Of a DNA stretch of 14,149 bases, positions 7,075 to 14,149 are shown piece by piece. A model generated the notes under the pieces. The model was not told the DNA's origin, ran no database searches, and saw only the letters and a list, made by a program, of their open reading frames with translations. Origin of the DNA: Hallerella sp964397425 (GTDB lineage Bacteria; Fibrobacterota; Fibrobacteria; Fibrobacterales; Fibrobacteraceae). Positions within the stretch are counted from its first letter, which is position 1. Every line of letters begins with the position of its first letter. Location of the stretch: NCBI GenBank assembly GCA_964397425.1, contig CAYNID010000023.1, forward strand, positions 1-14,149. Reading direction: 5' to 3'. The position numbers and the translations under genes were made by a program.

Positions 7075-7854
7075 TTAACCGAGGGCGACGTCAAGAGCCA
7101 TCATTAAACTGAATCCGAGAGAAAAAAAGAGCGTTCCGATATCGGAATGTTCTCCGGCAGCTGTGTTTGGCACCAGTTCTTCAATGACGACGTAAATCAT
7201 GGCGCCGGCGGCAAAGCTCAGCAAATAAGGCATGGCGGGATATACGAGTGAAGCCGCCAAAAGCATGACGGTTGCTCCAATCGGTTCAACAATTCCGGAA
7301 AGAGTCCCGTATAAAAAAGCTTTTCCTTTGTGAAATCCGGCTGCTTTCAAAGGCATGGAAATGATGGCGCCTTCGGGAATATTCTGGATGGCGATACCGA
7401 TGGAAAGGGCTAGCGCGTTTGCCCAGATGATGGATTCATTGCCGCTTTGAATGCCGCCGTAAACAACGCCAACGGCCATTCCTTCGGGGATGTTGTGAAG
7501 CGTGACAGCAAAAAGCAGCATCGTTGTACGCGGCAAGCGCGCGTGGAGGCCTTCCGGATGCTTGGCGTGATGATGCAAATGGGGAATGAGATGGTCTAAC
7601 AACAGAAGAAAGAGGATTCCCGCCCAAAATCCGATGACGGCGGGCAAAAAGGACAACTTTCCCATTGCGCTTGATTGTTCCATGGCGGGAATGAGAAGAC
7701 TCCAAATAGATGCGGCAATCATGACGCCCCCCGCAAATCCCGTCAACATGCGTTCTACGGAGCGTTTTAACTTGTCCTTTAAAAAGAAAACAAAACCGGC
7801 TCCGATTGAAGTCCCGACAAACGGAATGAGGATGCCTGCCCAAAAAGCGCTCAT
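7075..7854 (-). CDS. ZIP-family divalent metal transporter
   Basis: An inner-membrane permease that brings zinc or other divalent metal into the cytoplasm. The 259 residues form about eight membrane helices. The two family signatures are present: HNIPEG at 120-125 and QNIPEG at 157-162, which supply metal-site ligands. A histidine-rich loop (DHLIPHLHHHAKHPEGLH, 87-104) between helices 3 and 4 fits metal sensing or capture. The ATG at 7852-7854 gives a normal N-terminus starting directly with the first helix, but it lacks a clear ribosome binding site. A TTG at 7906-7908 with GGAG 5 bases upstream would add 18 residues. It follows the ZevB-like gene by 91 bases and is probably cotranscribed with it. 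No terminator was seen after it, so readthrough into flavodoxin is possible. Confidence 0.9.
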   Translation of the reverse strand: MSAFWAGILIPFVGTSIGAGFVFFLKDKLKRSVERMLTGFAGGVMIAASIWSLLIPAMEQSSAMGKLSFLPAVIGFWAGILFLLLLDHLIPHLHHHAKHPEGLHARLPRTTMLLFAVTLHNIPEGMAVGVVYGGIQSGNESIIWANALALSIGIAIQNIPEGAIISMPLKAAGFHKGKAFLYGTLSGIVEPIGATVMLLAASLVYPAMPYLLSFAAGAMIYVVIEELVPNTAAGEHSDIGTLFFSLGFSLMMALDVALG

Positions 7855-7861
7855 ACTGTTG

Positions 7862-7905
7862 GAAAAAGAAACTTTTTCTGGAGGGCTTGCAAGGGCCTTC
7901 TTGCA
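7862..7905 (-). promoter_or_regulatory. Two adjacent hairpins in front of the ZIP gene
   Basis: Perfect inverted repeats TGCAAG-N6-CTTGCA (7888-7905) and GAAAAAG-N3-CTTTTTC (7862-7878) sit side by side, the nearer one ending 8 bases from the chosen ATG. They could form a leader structure affecting ZIP translation, and they occupy the place where a ribosome binding site should be. If translation starts at the TTG at 7908 they are coding. No known riboswitch class was recognised. Confidence 0.3.
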
Positions 7906-7945
7906 CAAAAAGGCTCCATTCGGACGCGTTGGGACGGCTTTGATG

Positions 7946-8932
7946 TCAGCGCGCGTTCAAAAAAAGGAATAGTCCTAAAACCGACAGGCAGACTCCGCAG
8001 CAAAGAGAAAGTCCGGAGTGGATGAAGTACGCATACCGGCTGAGTTTTCCTGTTTTCTGGATGCCGGAATCGATTCCGCGGCGAAGCAATATGGAGGCGA
8101 TGCCAAATCCTGTATTGGTGATGGCCATGCCCAGTCCGATGGCGGCTGCCCCCAGAATGGCGATGCCGGGCATTCCGTGCAAAAGGCAAAAGAAGACGAC
8201 CAGGGCGACTGCGGGGCAGGGGACAATTCCGGTAACAAAGGCCAGCCACAGCAATTCTTTCCAGTTGGCGCTTTGGGGCGCGTTTTCAGAACGTTCTCCG
8301 CAGGAAATTTCTCGAATGGAAATGGCTATCAGCAAAATTCCGGTCAACGCAATCAGGGCGAAACTGGCTTTTTCAATGTGGATGCGGCTCGATTCAAATA
8401 ACGGGAATAGGGTTGCTTGGGTGATGCCGTATAAAATGAATAAAAGGATGACGGCGGAAAGGGTATGGATGAAGGTGATGGACGTGCCTAGTCCGACACC
8501 CTGCAGCAGTTTTCCGCGGCGGGCGATGAAATAGCTGGCGACAATGGTTTTCCCATGTCCGGGACCTATCGCGTGGATGATGCCGTAAATGAAACAAACG
8601 AGCAGGAAAATGCCCAAGCTGGACGAGTTTCCGTTTTGCAGATGGGACACTTGGAGTGAAATTTTTTCGCGGAGCGTTTTTTGCGAAGAAACGAGCCATT
8701 CCCACATGGCGTCGGAACCGATGAAAAAATAACTGGAAGTGGTTTTGACGTTGCCCGGATGGACAGAGACGGTGTCGACTGCAGCTTGGGTCTGCGGTTG
8801 TTCTACGGTTTTGACTGAGCCTGTTTTTTTAAAGTCGAACCGTTTTTGGTTCACGTCGGCAAAGGATTCTGTGCAAAAGAACAGTAAAATCGAGAGAATC
8901 AAAAGTTCAGTGAGCTTTTTGGAACCGGACAT
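7946..8932 (-). CDS. zevB: NicO-family metal permease, ZevB-like
   Basis: An inner-membrane transporter of the nickel/cobalt NicO superfamily; paired with a DUF1007 protein it most resembles ZevB of the Haemophilus zinc-uptake pair ZevAB. Residues 1-25 look like a signal sequence, and about 26-100 form a periplasmic region. The family motif HAIGPGHGK is at 120-128 and a second conserved segment, GIVPCPA, is at 235-241. Membrane helices lie at about 106-126, 145-170, 188-207, 226-254, 256-282 and 300-325. AGGGG lies 5 bases before the ATG, which is inside the end of the upstream ZevA-like gene (26-base overlap), so translation is probably coupled. Zinc is the best guess for the metal; nickel or cobalt cannot be excluded from sequence. 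Confidence 0.85.
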   Translation of the reverse strand: MSGSKKLTELLILSILLFFCTESFADVNQKRFDFKKTGSVKTVEQPQTQAAVDTVSVHPGNVKTTSSYFFIGSDAMWEWLVSSQKTLREKISLQVSHLQNGNSSSLGIFLLVCFIYGIIHAIGPGHGKTIVASYFIARRGKLLQGVGLGTSITFIHTLSAVILLFILYGITQATLFPLFESSRIHIEKASFALIALTGILLIAISIREISCGERSENAPQSANWKELLWLAFVTGIVPCPAVALVVFFCLLHGMPGIAILGAAAIGLGMAITNTGFGIASILLRRGIDSGIQKTGKLSRYAYFIHSGLSLCCGVCLSVLGLFLFLNAR

Positions 8933-9494
8933 AAATCCCCTTGACGGAACTGGAAAAGTTTTTGAATTGAGTCAAGTCGCTGAGCGAGTCGACGAAATAT
9001 TCTACATCGATGGCGGCGGGTGCCTGAATTTGACTGTTGTCCACATCGGTGGTGATTAAAATGTAATTCGTTGGGTCTGTCGTTGCGATGACCAGCATCG
9101 TGTAATCTTCGGATTGCGCAGGAATATAGAAGGTGTTTAAAAATTCAACGACAAGTCTTCCTGCGGCGTTGACGGAAACCTTTAAATTTTTGGATTCTTT
9201 GGGCGAATAGAATACGCTCCCGTCTCCGACATAATTGAATCGGCTGTATTGTTTTGCCGCATCAATAATCTGTTCCTGGTAAAGGGGAAGTTCATCGGGT
9301 TCAAATTTGCCGTTTTTATTTTTGTCTCCGGCGGCAATCATCGCTTGGCTGTAAATCAGGTCAAATGTCCATTTGTTCTGGACTCCGACAAAACTGTTTT
9401 CGTCAAAAACCAGGTTGACATTCGCATCGATAAAAACGTGCGGATGTGCAAGGGCCATCCCCGCGAGGACGCCTATGATGCCAAAAATTCGCAT
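8907..9494 (-). CDS. zevA: DUF1007 periplasmic protein, ZevA-like
   Basis: The periplasmic partner of the NicO permease encoded by the overlapping next gene. A short signal peptide (about 1-16, GMALA) is followed at once by HPHVFID (17-23), the hallmark of DUF1007, whose exposed histidines may bind metal. Residues 57-68 read DKNKNGKFEPDE, which fits a canonical 12-residue EF-hand-type calcium loop. The rest is beta-rich with the YVGDGSVF and LVVEFLNTF segments expected of the family. The length of 195 residues is typical. ATG at 9492-9494 is taken as the start; a GTG two codons upstream (9498-9500) is equally open, and neither has a good ribosome binding site. The SAHH-like gene ends 45 bases upstream. 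Zinc uptake is inferred from the ZevAB analogy. Confidence 0.85.
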   Translation of the reverse strand: MRIFGIIGVLAGMALAHPHVFIDANVNLVFDENSFVGVQNKWTFDLIYSQAMIAAGDKNKNGKFEPDELPLYQEQIIDAAKQYSRFNYVGDGSVFYSPKESKNLKVSVNAAGRLVVEFLNTFYIPAQSEDYTMLVIATTDPTNYILITTDVDNSQIQAPAAIDVEYFVDSLSDLTQFKNFSSSVKGIYVRFQKAH

Positions 9495-9539
9495 TTTCAC
9501 GGATTCAATATATCTTAAAATTTTTGAAAAAGAGTTGAC

Positions 9540-10676
9540 TCAGCTGTTTTGCAAACCCAAGAGTTGGCTGATTTCCTCTCCGATATCGCCATTTTGAAGG
9601 GTGATTCCCAACAGTTTTTGTTCAATTTCTTCGGGTGGGTTGCGGAGCCCGCTGCGGGGAGACGTTTCTGCGCTGAGGCCCCCTTCGCTTTCGAGAATCA
9701 AACGCTCGGCGAGAGCGGCGTGCAACGCCAAAGACGCATCGATGTATTTTAAATGGGTGGGTTCTTCCAAGATAAAATTCAGGGCGAATTTCTTGTTCAA
9801 AACGCGGTCTTCCGGCATATCGTCGCTGAATTCGTCTTCGGCACCCATGCAGGCGATGACGGCTCCGGTGCGCAGTAACGCGGCGTGAATTTCCGGGTCG
9901 GAAAGGGCGTGTCGAACACCTGTCGCGGTGACGATGAAATCGGCGGATTCAATCTTTTTGACAGCGTCGGGAATATCTCTCTTGTCGATGATTTCAACGT
10001 CGTTCAGTTCTAGCGTGGGAATGAAATCCGAGGCGGATTCCCGGCGTTCCGTATCGGTAATTGTGCAAACGCGCATTCCGCGTGAAACGCCGTGGAGGGC
10101 GATTCCGCAGCCGACTTTTCCGCTGCCGAAAACGAGCAGGGATTTCCCTTCGAATTCCGCAAACCCAGATTGGAATAATCCCCGGAAAAAGCCGTCCCCG
10201 GTTCCAAGAGAGGTTTCTATCCGCTTGATGATGCCGCTGTCGGCGACAAAAACGGGCAATTCCGCATTTTCGTAATAGGGAACGCCTGTCCGTGTGAGTT
10301 CCACAAATCCCATTTTGGGATGGCAAGCGGCGAATTGGCCGGCACAATCCAAAATCAAATCCAAAAAATCGCCATCCTGTTCCATGTCCAACACCATTTC
10401 CGGAGAAAGAACGGGAATTTCGCTTTCTTGCAACAGTTCGACGATTTCGATGTCGCAGGGGATGGCTGAGTGTTCTACGGCGCGCCCGGCGAACAGTTCC
10501 GCACCACCGGCAAGCAGCGCTTCGTATTGCAGAAGGGAATTCCGGAAAATGGGAGTGGCGACAAGAATTTTCAAACCTTCGAACGGCCGCGTTTCACTCC
10601 ATTCCGCAGCCAGGGCGGCGAGGGCTGGGTATTCTCTTGGCGAATAATACTTTTGGGTGATGTCGTCAAAAAGCAT
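9540..10676 (-). CDS. S-adenosylhomocysteine hydrolase-like NAD-binding protein, probably non-catalytic
   Basis: A 378-residue protein colinear with adenosylhomocysteinase. Equivalent blocks are GGAELFAG (57-64), ELTRTGVPYYEN (126-137), VADSGIIKRIETSLGTG (144-160), the Rossmann loop FGSGKVGCG (183-191) and VTATGVRHALS (249-259). By eye the active-site positions are changed: the substrate-binding lysine of the VNDSxTK block is Ile, the following Asp-Asn are Glu-Thr, the Asp-Asp of the DDGGD block is Asp-Cys, and the second Glu of EETTTGV is Leu. NAD binding should survive, SAH hydrolysis probably not. It is also shorter than the usual 430-470 residues and has an unrelated C-terminal tail (about 305-378). 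GGAG lies about 9 bases before the ATG. It sits 38 bases after dnaA and may be cotranscribed with it. The true function is unknown. Confidence 0.7.
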   Translation of the reverse strand: MLFDDITQKYYSPREYPALAALAAEWSETRPFEGLKILVATPIFRNSLLQYEALLAGGAELFAGRAVEHSAIPCDIEIVELLQESEIPVLSPEMVLDMEQDGDFLDLILDCAGQFAACHPKMGFVELTRTGVPYYENAELPVFVADSGIIKRIETSLGTGDGFFRGLFQSGFAEFEGKSLLVFGSGKVGCGIALHGVSRGMRVCTITDTERRESASDFIPTLELNDVEIIDKRDIPDAVKKIESADFIVTATGVRHALSDPEIHAALLRTGAVIACMGAEDEFSDDMPEDRVLNKKFALNFILEEPTHLKYIDASLALHAALAERLILESEGGLSAETSPRSGLRNPPEEIEQKLLGITLQNGDIGEEISQLLGLQNS

Positions 10677-10714
10677 TTGAAAGTTCTCCAGGAAAATCTT
10701 GCCGTGTCCGGTTG

Positions 10715-12016
10715 TCAGTGAATGTTGGATTTGATGGTTTCAATGGCGCGGACAAATGTGGCGTCGTTCTGCATTTCTTTTTCGATGGTCTTGATGGCGT
10801 GCATGACGGTTGAATGGTCGCGGTTTGCAAAACGCATTCCAACGCTTTTCAAGCTGAGCGTCGTGAGGGATTTCATCAGGTACATGGCCACTTGCCTCGC
10901 ATGGGCGACTTCCTTGGTGCCGCGTCCGGGTTCCAAAAGTTTATCTTCGGGGACTTCGAAATATTGCGCAACGGCCTGGATGACGGATTCCGTACCCACC
11001 CGGCGCTTGATATTCGGGAGAATGTCGGCGACAACTTGCCGTGCAATGGAAATGTTGATGTCCTGCTTGGAAATGCTCGATTGCAAAGCCAGCCTGACAA
11101 TGGCGGCTTCGAGGGGGCGAACGCAACCTTCGATGTTTTCTGCCAGGTAAGCGAAAACGTCGTCGGGAACGTCCAGATGGCTGTTTGCCGCTTTCTTGCG
11201 GAGAATCGCTTCGCGGGTTTCGAATGCAGGCGGTTGAATGTCTACGGTCAATCCCGACGAAAAACGGCTGACCAGGCGGTCGGAAAGGTTCATGACCTCG
11301 GCGGCGGGCGCGTCGGACGTGAGGACGATTTGTTTTCCGGCTTGGTGTAAGGCGTTGAAAATATGGAAAAATTCGTTTTGTGTTTCGATGGAGTTTTGCC
11401 AATTTTGAATATCGTCAATCAGCAAAACGTCTATTTTGTTGCGGTAAAAAGACGACCATTCGTTCGCTGTTCCATCCTTGAGGTTTGCCGTGTATTCATC
11501 CTGAAAATCCCTGGCGGGAATATAGCGGACGGATTTCCCGGTGGCGTTTCCCAGAATATGGTTGCCGATGGCCTGCAGCAAATGCGTTTTGCCAAGTCCC
11601 GGTGCGCCGTAAATGAACAGCGGGTTGTATTTGCTGTGTTCCGGATTTTCTGCCACGGCGAAAGCCGCGCTGAAAGCGAGCTTCGAATTGCTGCCTTCGA
11701 CGAAGTTTTCAAAGCTGAATATTTCCGAAAGTTTTATCGGGCGGCAGAATTCTTGTGGCGCGTTGGAAACAGATGGATTGGAAGAGGGAAGCTGAAAATC
11801 AAAAACAAGATTGTTCCCTGTCGCCTCCTGCCAGCTGATTTCAAGGAGAACTTTGTAAGGCAGATAAGCCTTGACGTCTTTGTTTGCCGGCAGGATGACG
11901 GAAACGTGCCTGTCCGTAACGCTAGAAAGGGTGAGATTTGCAAACAAATCATTGTAAACAGCGTCGGAAATCTTGCTGTGCAAAAGATTCAAGCATTTTT
12001 CGAATTGCGGATGCAT
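10715..12016 (-). CDS. dnaA: Chromosomal replication initiator DnaA
   Basis: The ATP-dependent initiator that binds and opens oriC. Domain I is at about 1-72 (FEKCLNLL then YLPYKVLLEI), and domain II is only a short linker (about 75-92). The AAA+ core has Walker A GAPGLGKT (137-144), Walker B LLIDDIQ (198-204), sensor 1 LTSDAPA (232-238), box VII SDRLVSRFSSGL with the arginine-finger region (245-256), and sensor 2 VRPLEAA (299-305). Domain IV carries the DnaA-box recognition signature RFANRDHSTVMHAI (395-408), close to the usual GRDHSTVxHA. The 433-residue length is normal. The start fits the domain I boundary although no good ribosome binding site precedes it. Its neighbours are not dnaN or recF, and no cluster of DnaA boxes was seen, so the origin is probably elsewhere. 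Confidence 0.95.
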   Translation of the reverse strand: MHPQFEKCLNLLHSKISDAVYNDLFANLTLSSVTDRHVSVILPANKDVKAYLPYKVLLEISWQEATGNNLVFDFQLPSSNPSVSNAPQEFCRPIKLSEIFSFENFVEGSNSKLAFSAAFAVAENPEHSKYNPLFIYGAPGLGKTHLLQAIGNHILGNATGKSVRYIPARDFQDEYTANLKDGTANEWSSFYRNKIDVLLIDDIQNWQNSIETQNEFFHIFNALHQAGKQIVLTSDAPAAEVMNLSDRLVSRFSSGLTVDIQPPAFETREAILRKKAANSHLDVPDDVFAYLAENIEGCVRPLEAAIVRLALQSSISKQDINISIARQVVADILPNIKRRVGTESVIQAVAQYFEVPEDKLLEPGRGTKEVAHARQVAMYLMKSLTTLSLKSVGMRFANRDHSTVMHAIKTIEKEMQNDATFVRAIETIKSNIH

Positions 12017-12043
12017 GGGTTACAATTTAACTATTATTGGGAC

Positions 12044-12616
12044 ATGCTGACTTGGATTTCCGGTTTAGGATCCCTTTTTTGGATTCCCCCGATTTTTTGG
12101 ATTGCGCTGGTGTGTTGGGCGCGCTTTTTGGCTTATCCCGTTTCTTTAAAGCGGTGGATTCGGCGGGGAAAGACGTGGTGCTATGTCCCCGAATGGTGGT
12201 CTAAGGCGTTGCGCCGCAAGGCGATTTTGGCTGTTTTGGGCGTTTTGTCCGTTTGTTCTGCCGGTTCCACTTCGGCGACTGTTTTTTGGGCGGCGGGCGG
12301 ACTTCCCATCCCCTGCCTCGCGCTTCTTTTTGCCGCGTGCCTTGTCATTGAAAAACTGGTTGTCGAAAAGGCGATGGACGGAGTTTACCGGCTGGAAGTC
12401 AACGCGTATTTTTTGGAATACAGGCGTCAAAGCGATTATTATGGCAAGTCCGGAATTTCGCTTTCTGACGAAGATCTTCGCGGGCATGCGGCGTGGGCTT
12501 TTCGCCATGCGATGAAAAAAGCCGATGCGGAAAATCGCCTGTTCAAGCATTTGAAAGAAATGTCCGCGCTGGAAATAGCGGAAGAACGTGAAGAGGCTGC
12601 TTATGAAAACGCTTAA
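12044..12616 (+). CDS. Unrecognised three-TM membrane protein
   Basis: I do not recognise this 190-residue protein. Hydrophobic segments at about 10-32, 59-85 and 86-105 predict two or three membrane helices. Aromatic residues are frequent in the first 55 positions (WIPPIFWIALVCW, TWCYVPEWW). The cytoplasmic-looking C-terminal half (about 106-190) is charged and helical, ending in an acidic run (EIAEEREEAAYENA). The ATG at 12044-12046 is preferred because it leaves dnaA its own start; an in-frame ATG at 12011 would overlap the divergent dnaA start codon. Neither has a good ribosome binding site. TACAAT at 12021-12026 could be a -10 box but its -35 is poor. It overlaps the squalene synthase-type gene by 14 bases, so a membrane-linked role alongside that enzyme or LspA is possible but unproven. 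Confidence 0.7.
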   Translation: MLTWISGLGSLFWIPPIFWIALVCWARFLAYPVSLKRWIRRGKTWCYVPEWWSKALRRKAILAVLGVLSVCSAGSTSATVFWAAGGLPIPCLALLFAACLVIEKLVVEKAMDGVYRLEVNAYFLEYRRQSDYYGKSGISLSDEDLRGHAAWAFRHAMKKADAENRLFKHLKEMSALEIAEEREEAAYENA

Positions 12617-13667
12617 TTTGCCAGATGTGGAAAAACGCTTTGAATATGCGGACAAAATGCTGCTGCTCGTTTCGCGGACTTTTGCGTTGAACATCAATCG
12701 GCTTTCTGGAAAGCTTCGCCGTACGGTCCTGCTCGCGTATCTTTACCTGCGGATTGCCGATACATTGGAAGACGATTCCCGGCTTCCGGTAAAAGAAAAA
12801 CTCCACCTGTTGAATTTGTTCGCGGGCATTTTCCAAAAAGATGCCGACATGGAAACGTCCTTGTCTCAATTTGTCCGCGCTTTGCCGCCGTATTTTGCGG
12901 AATCGGACGATCCGAATCACGACCTTTGCCTCCATGCGGAAACGGTTGTTCCCCTGTTGTGGACTTTTGATGAAAATTCGGTTTCGAGTGTTTGCGAAAC
13001 GGTTTGCGAAATGTGCGAAGGAATGGCGCTGTCGATTCAGCAAATGGATGATTCTTTGGAGAAGGGATGGTTCACGCTCGAAACGATGCCGGATCTTTCC
13101 CGTTATTGTTACTATGTCGCGGGCATTGTCGGCAAACTTCTCACGAAACTGTTCGCCGCCGGAAATTCGGCCATCGACAAGGCCCGTTTGGAAATGTTGC
13201 AGGCCCGCGACGTGAGCTTTGGACTCGCGTTGCAGTTGGTGAACATCATCAAGGATGTTCGCGAAGATGCGGAACGAAAAGTCTGCTTTGTGCCGGAAAT
13301 GCTTTGCCATTCACATGGGTTTGAAAGTTCCCCGGCGATGTTTTCTGCGGATGCGGACAAAAAGGCGCGGGCGTCGGTGATGAAAGAATTGGTCGGAGAA
13401 GCCTGGAAACATTTGGCGGATGCCGTAGAATATACGATTACGATTCCCCGCCGCAATCCGAAAATCCGCCTGTTTTGCCTCTGGCCCCTGTTCATGGCGG
13501 CAAAAAATCTTTCTGTGATGGGCGATTGTTCAAAACTTTTCGACAAAGATCACAAAGTGAAAATTTCACGGGATGATGTGAAAGAAATCATCCGCTCGAC
13601 GACGTTGCATTTTTATTCGAATTCCTGGATACGGAAACGGTTCGAAGCGTTAAGGGATGGAGTATGA
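12603..13667 (+). CDS. Squalene synthase-type head-to-head prenyltransferase
   Basis: A member of the squalene/phytoene synthase family that would condense two farnesyl (or geranylgeranyl) diphosphates. SRTFALNI is at 24-31. The first magnesium-binding motif is DTLED (53-57). CEGMA at 138-142 and YCYYVAG at 168-174 match squalene synthase more than phytoene synthase. The second aspartate motif is NIIKDVRED (214-222, Asp218 and Asp222). The 354 residues lack the C-terminal membrane anchor of eukaryotic squalene synthase. The ATG at 12603 has GAAGAGG 7 bases upstream; an in-frame GTG five codons earlier is less likely. It overlaps the preceding membrane-protein gene by 14 bases and lspA by 4 (ATGA), so the three are one operon. 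The product, squalene or a dehydro precursor, is inferred. No cyclase gene is in view. Confidence 0.88.
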   Translation: MKTLNLPDVEKRFEYADKMLLLVSRTFALNINRLSGKLRRTVLLAYLYLRIADTLEDDSRLPVKEKLHLLNLFAGIFQKDADMETSLSQFVRALPPYFAESDDPNHDLCLHAETVVPLLWTFDENSVSSVCETVCEMCEGMALSIQQMDDSLEKGWFTLETMPDLSRYCYYVAGIVGKLLTKLFAAGNSAIDKARLEMLQARDVSFGLALQLVNIIKDVREDAERKVCFVPEMLCHSHGFESSPAMFSADADKKARASVMKELVGEAWKHLADAVEYTITIPRRNPKIRLFCLWPLFMAAKNLSVMGDCSKLFDKDHKVKISRDDVKEIIRSTTLHFYSNSWIRKRFEALRDGV

Positions 13668-14149
13668 ACGAAAAATTCCGACTTTTGAAATCGTGGAAAT
13701 TCCACTTGGCTTTTGTCCTGATTTCCATTCTGGTCGATCAGGCGACGAAAATTTGGGCTGTGGCGACATTAGAAAGTTCGTATGAAAATCCTTTTGGCAG
13801 AATCATCCCTGTTCTCGGGGAACTGTTGCAATTCCGTTTGGTGTATAATTACGGAGCCGCTTTTAGCAGCCGTCCGCAGGATTTGCTGCCGTTCTTGCCA
13901 CCGACGGTTTTCTTTTTGTTGATTTCCATTGTGGCGACTGCCGTCCTGCTCTATTTTTACAAATCGGTCAAAAGGGATGATTTTTTGGTCCGGTTCGGTA
14001 TCGCGATGATTTTTTCCGGCGCATTGGGGAATTTTATTGACCGGATGCGCATAGGGAAAGTGGTGGACTTCATCGATTGTGATTTCCCGGATTTTATCAT
14101 GGAGCGTTGGCCGACTTTCAATTTTGCCGATTGCTGCGTGACCGTTGGC
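13664..14149 (+). CDS. lspA: Lipoprotein signal peptidase (signal peptidase II), partial at right edge
   Basis: An inner-membrane aspartyl protease that removes signal peptides from prolipoproteins after lipid attachment. The 162 visible residues include DQATK (25-29), YNYGAAF (61-67), GALGNFIDR with catalytic Asp126, VVDFID (133-138) and PTFNFAD with catalytic Asp156. Membrane helices lie at about 12-32, 78-99 and 108-125. A fourth helix and the stop codon lie beyond the window. The start overlaps the stop of the squalene synthase-type gene as ATGA. All expected catalytic residues are present, so the truncation is only the window end. Confidence 0.95.
   Translation, partial: MNEKFRLLKSWKFHLAFVLISILVDQATKIWAVATLESSYENPFGRIIPVLGELLQFRLVYNYGAAFSSRPQDLLPFLPPTVFFLLISIVATAVLLYFYKSVKRDDFLVRFGIAMIFSGALGNFIDRMRIGKVVDFIDCDFPDFIMERWPTFNFADCCVTVG

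Noticed and set aside
8018..8534. Overlapping + strand open frames opposite the ZevB-like gene
   Set aside because: They are antisense to a gene with clear NicO motifs and signal sequence and contain no recognisable domain.
9532..9541. Palindrome GAGTTGACTC next to a T run at the end of the SAHH-like gene
   Set aside because: The two-base loop and four-pair stem are too short for a terminator, and part of it encodes the last codons and the stop.
11363..12043. N-terminal extension of the + strand membrane-protein frame
   Set aside because: It runs antisense through the AAA+ and N-terminal domains of dnaA. The membrane protein is sensible only from about 12011 or 12044.

Overview
The window most likely comes from a Fibrobacter-like bacterium (phylum Fibrobacterota). 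This is an inference from three things: two secreted beta-mannanase-type glycoside hydrolases that share a type IX-like C-terminal sorting domain, moderate G+C content, and the low-complexity repeats rich in ATTCC at the left edge. No rRNA, tRNA, CRISPR array, insertion sequence or prophage gene was seen. All genes read as intact except the last (lspA), which runs off the right edge.

Region 1 (1-4073, + strand): a degenerate ATTCC-type repeat tract and a short leader precede a two-gene polysaccharide-degradation operon. The first gene is a CBM35-GH26 enzyme. The second is a GH5 enzyme with a central beta-rich module. Both carry signal peptides and related C-terminal sorting domains, so they probably act together on mannan or glucomannan outside the cell. 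A strong hairpin terminator closes the operon.

Region 2 (4072-10676, - strand): a metal-homeostasis neighbourhood. In transcription order it holds an S-adenosylhomocysteine-hydrolase-like protein that appears to lack the catalytic residues; a ZevA-like periplasmic protein (DUF1007) overlapping a ZevB-like NicO-family permease; a ZIP-family metal transporter; a flavodoxin with its own near-consensus promoter bracketed by two TTAG-N6-CTAA palindromes; and, after a clear terminator, a 72-residue single-TM protein followed by a P1B-type metal ATPase whose usual CPC motif is Tyr-Ser-Cys. Import genes and a probable export pair are therefore neighbours, and the flavodoxin looks controlled by a metal-responsive repressor.

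Region 3 (10715-14149): dnaA on the - strand diverges, with only about 27 bases between starts, from a + strand operon of an unrecognised three-TM membrane protein, a squalene-synthase-type prenyltransferase and lspA (signal peptidase II, truncated by the window). These three overlap at their junctions and are probably translationally coupled.

The best candidates for something undescribed are the small membrane protein plus atypical P1B ATPase pair, the double operator on the flavodoxin promoter, and the non-catalytic SAHH-like protein beside the ZevAB-like genes. All family assignments were made by eye from motifs; no database search was run.
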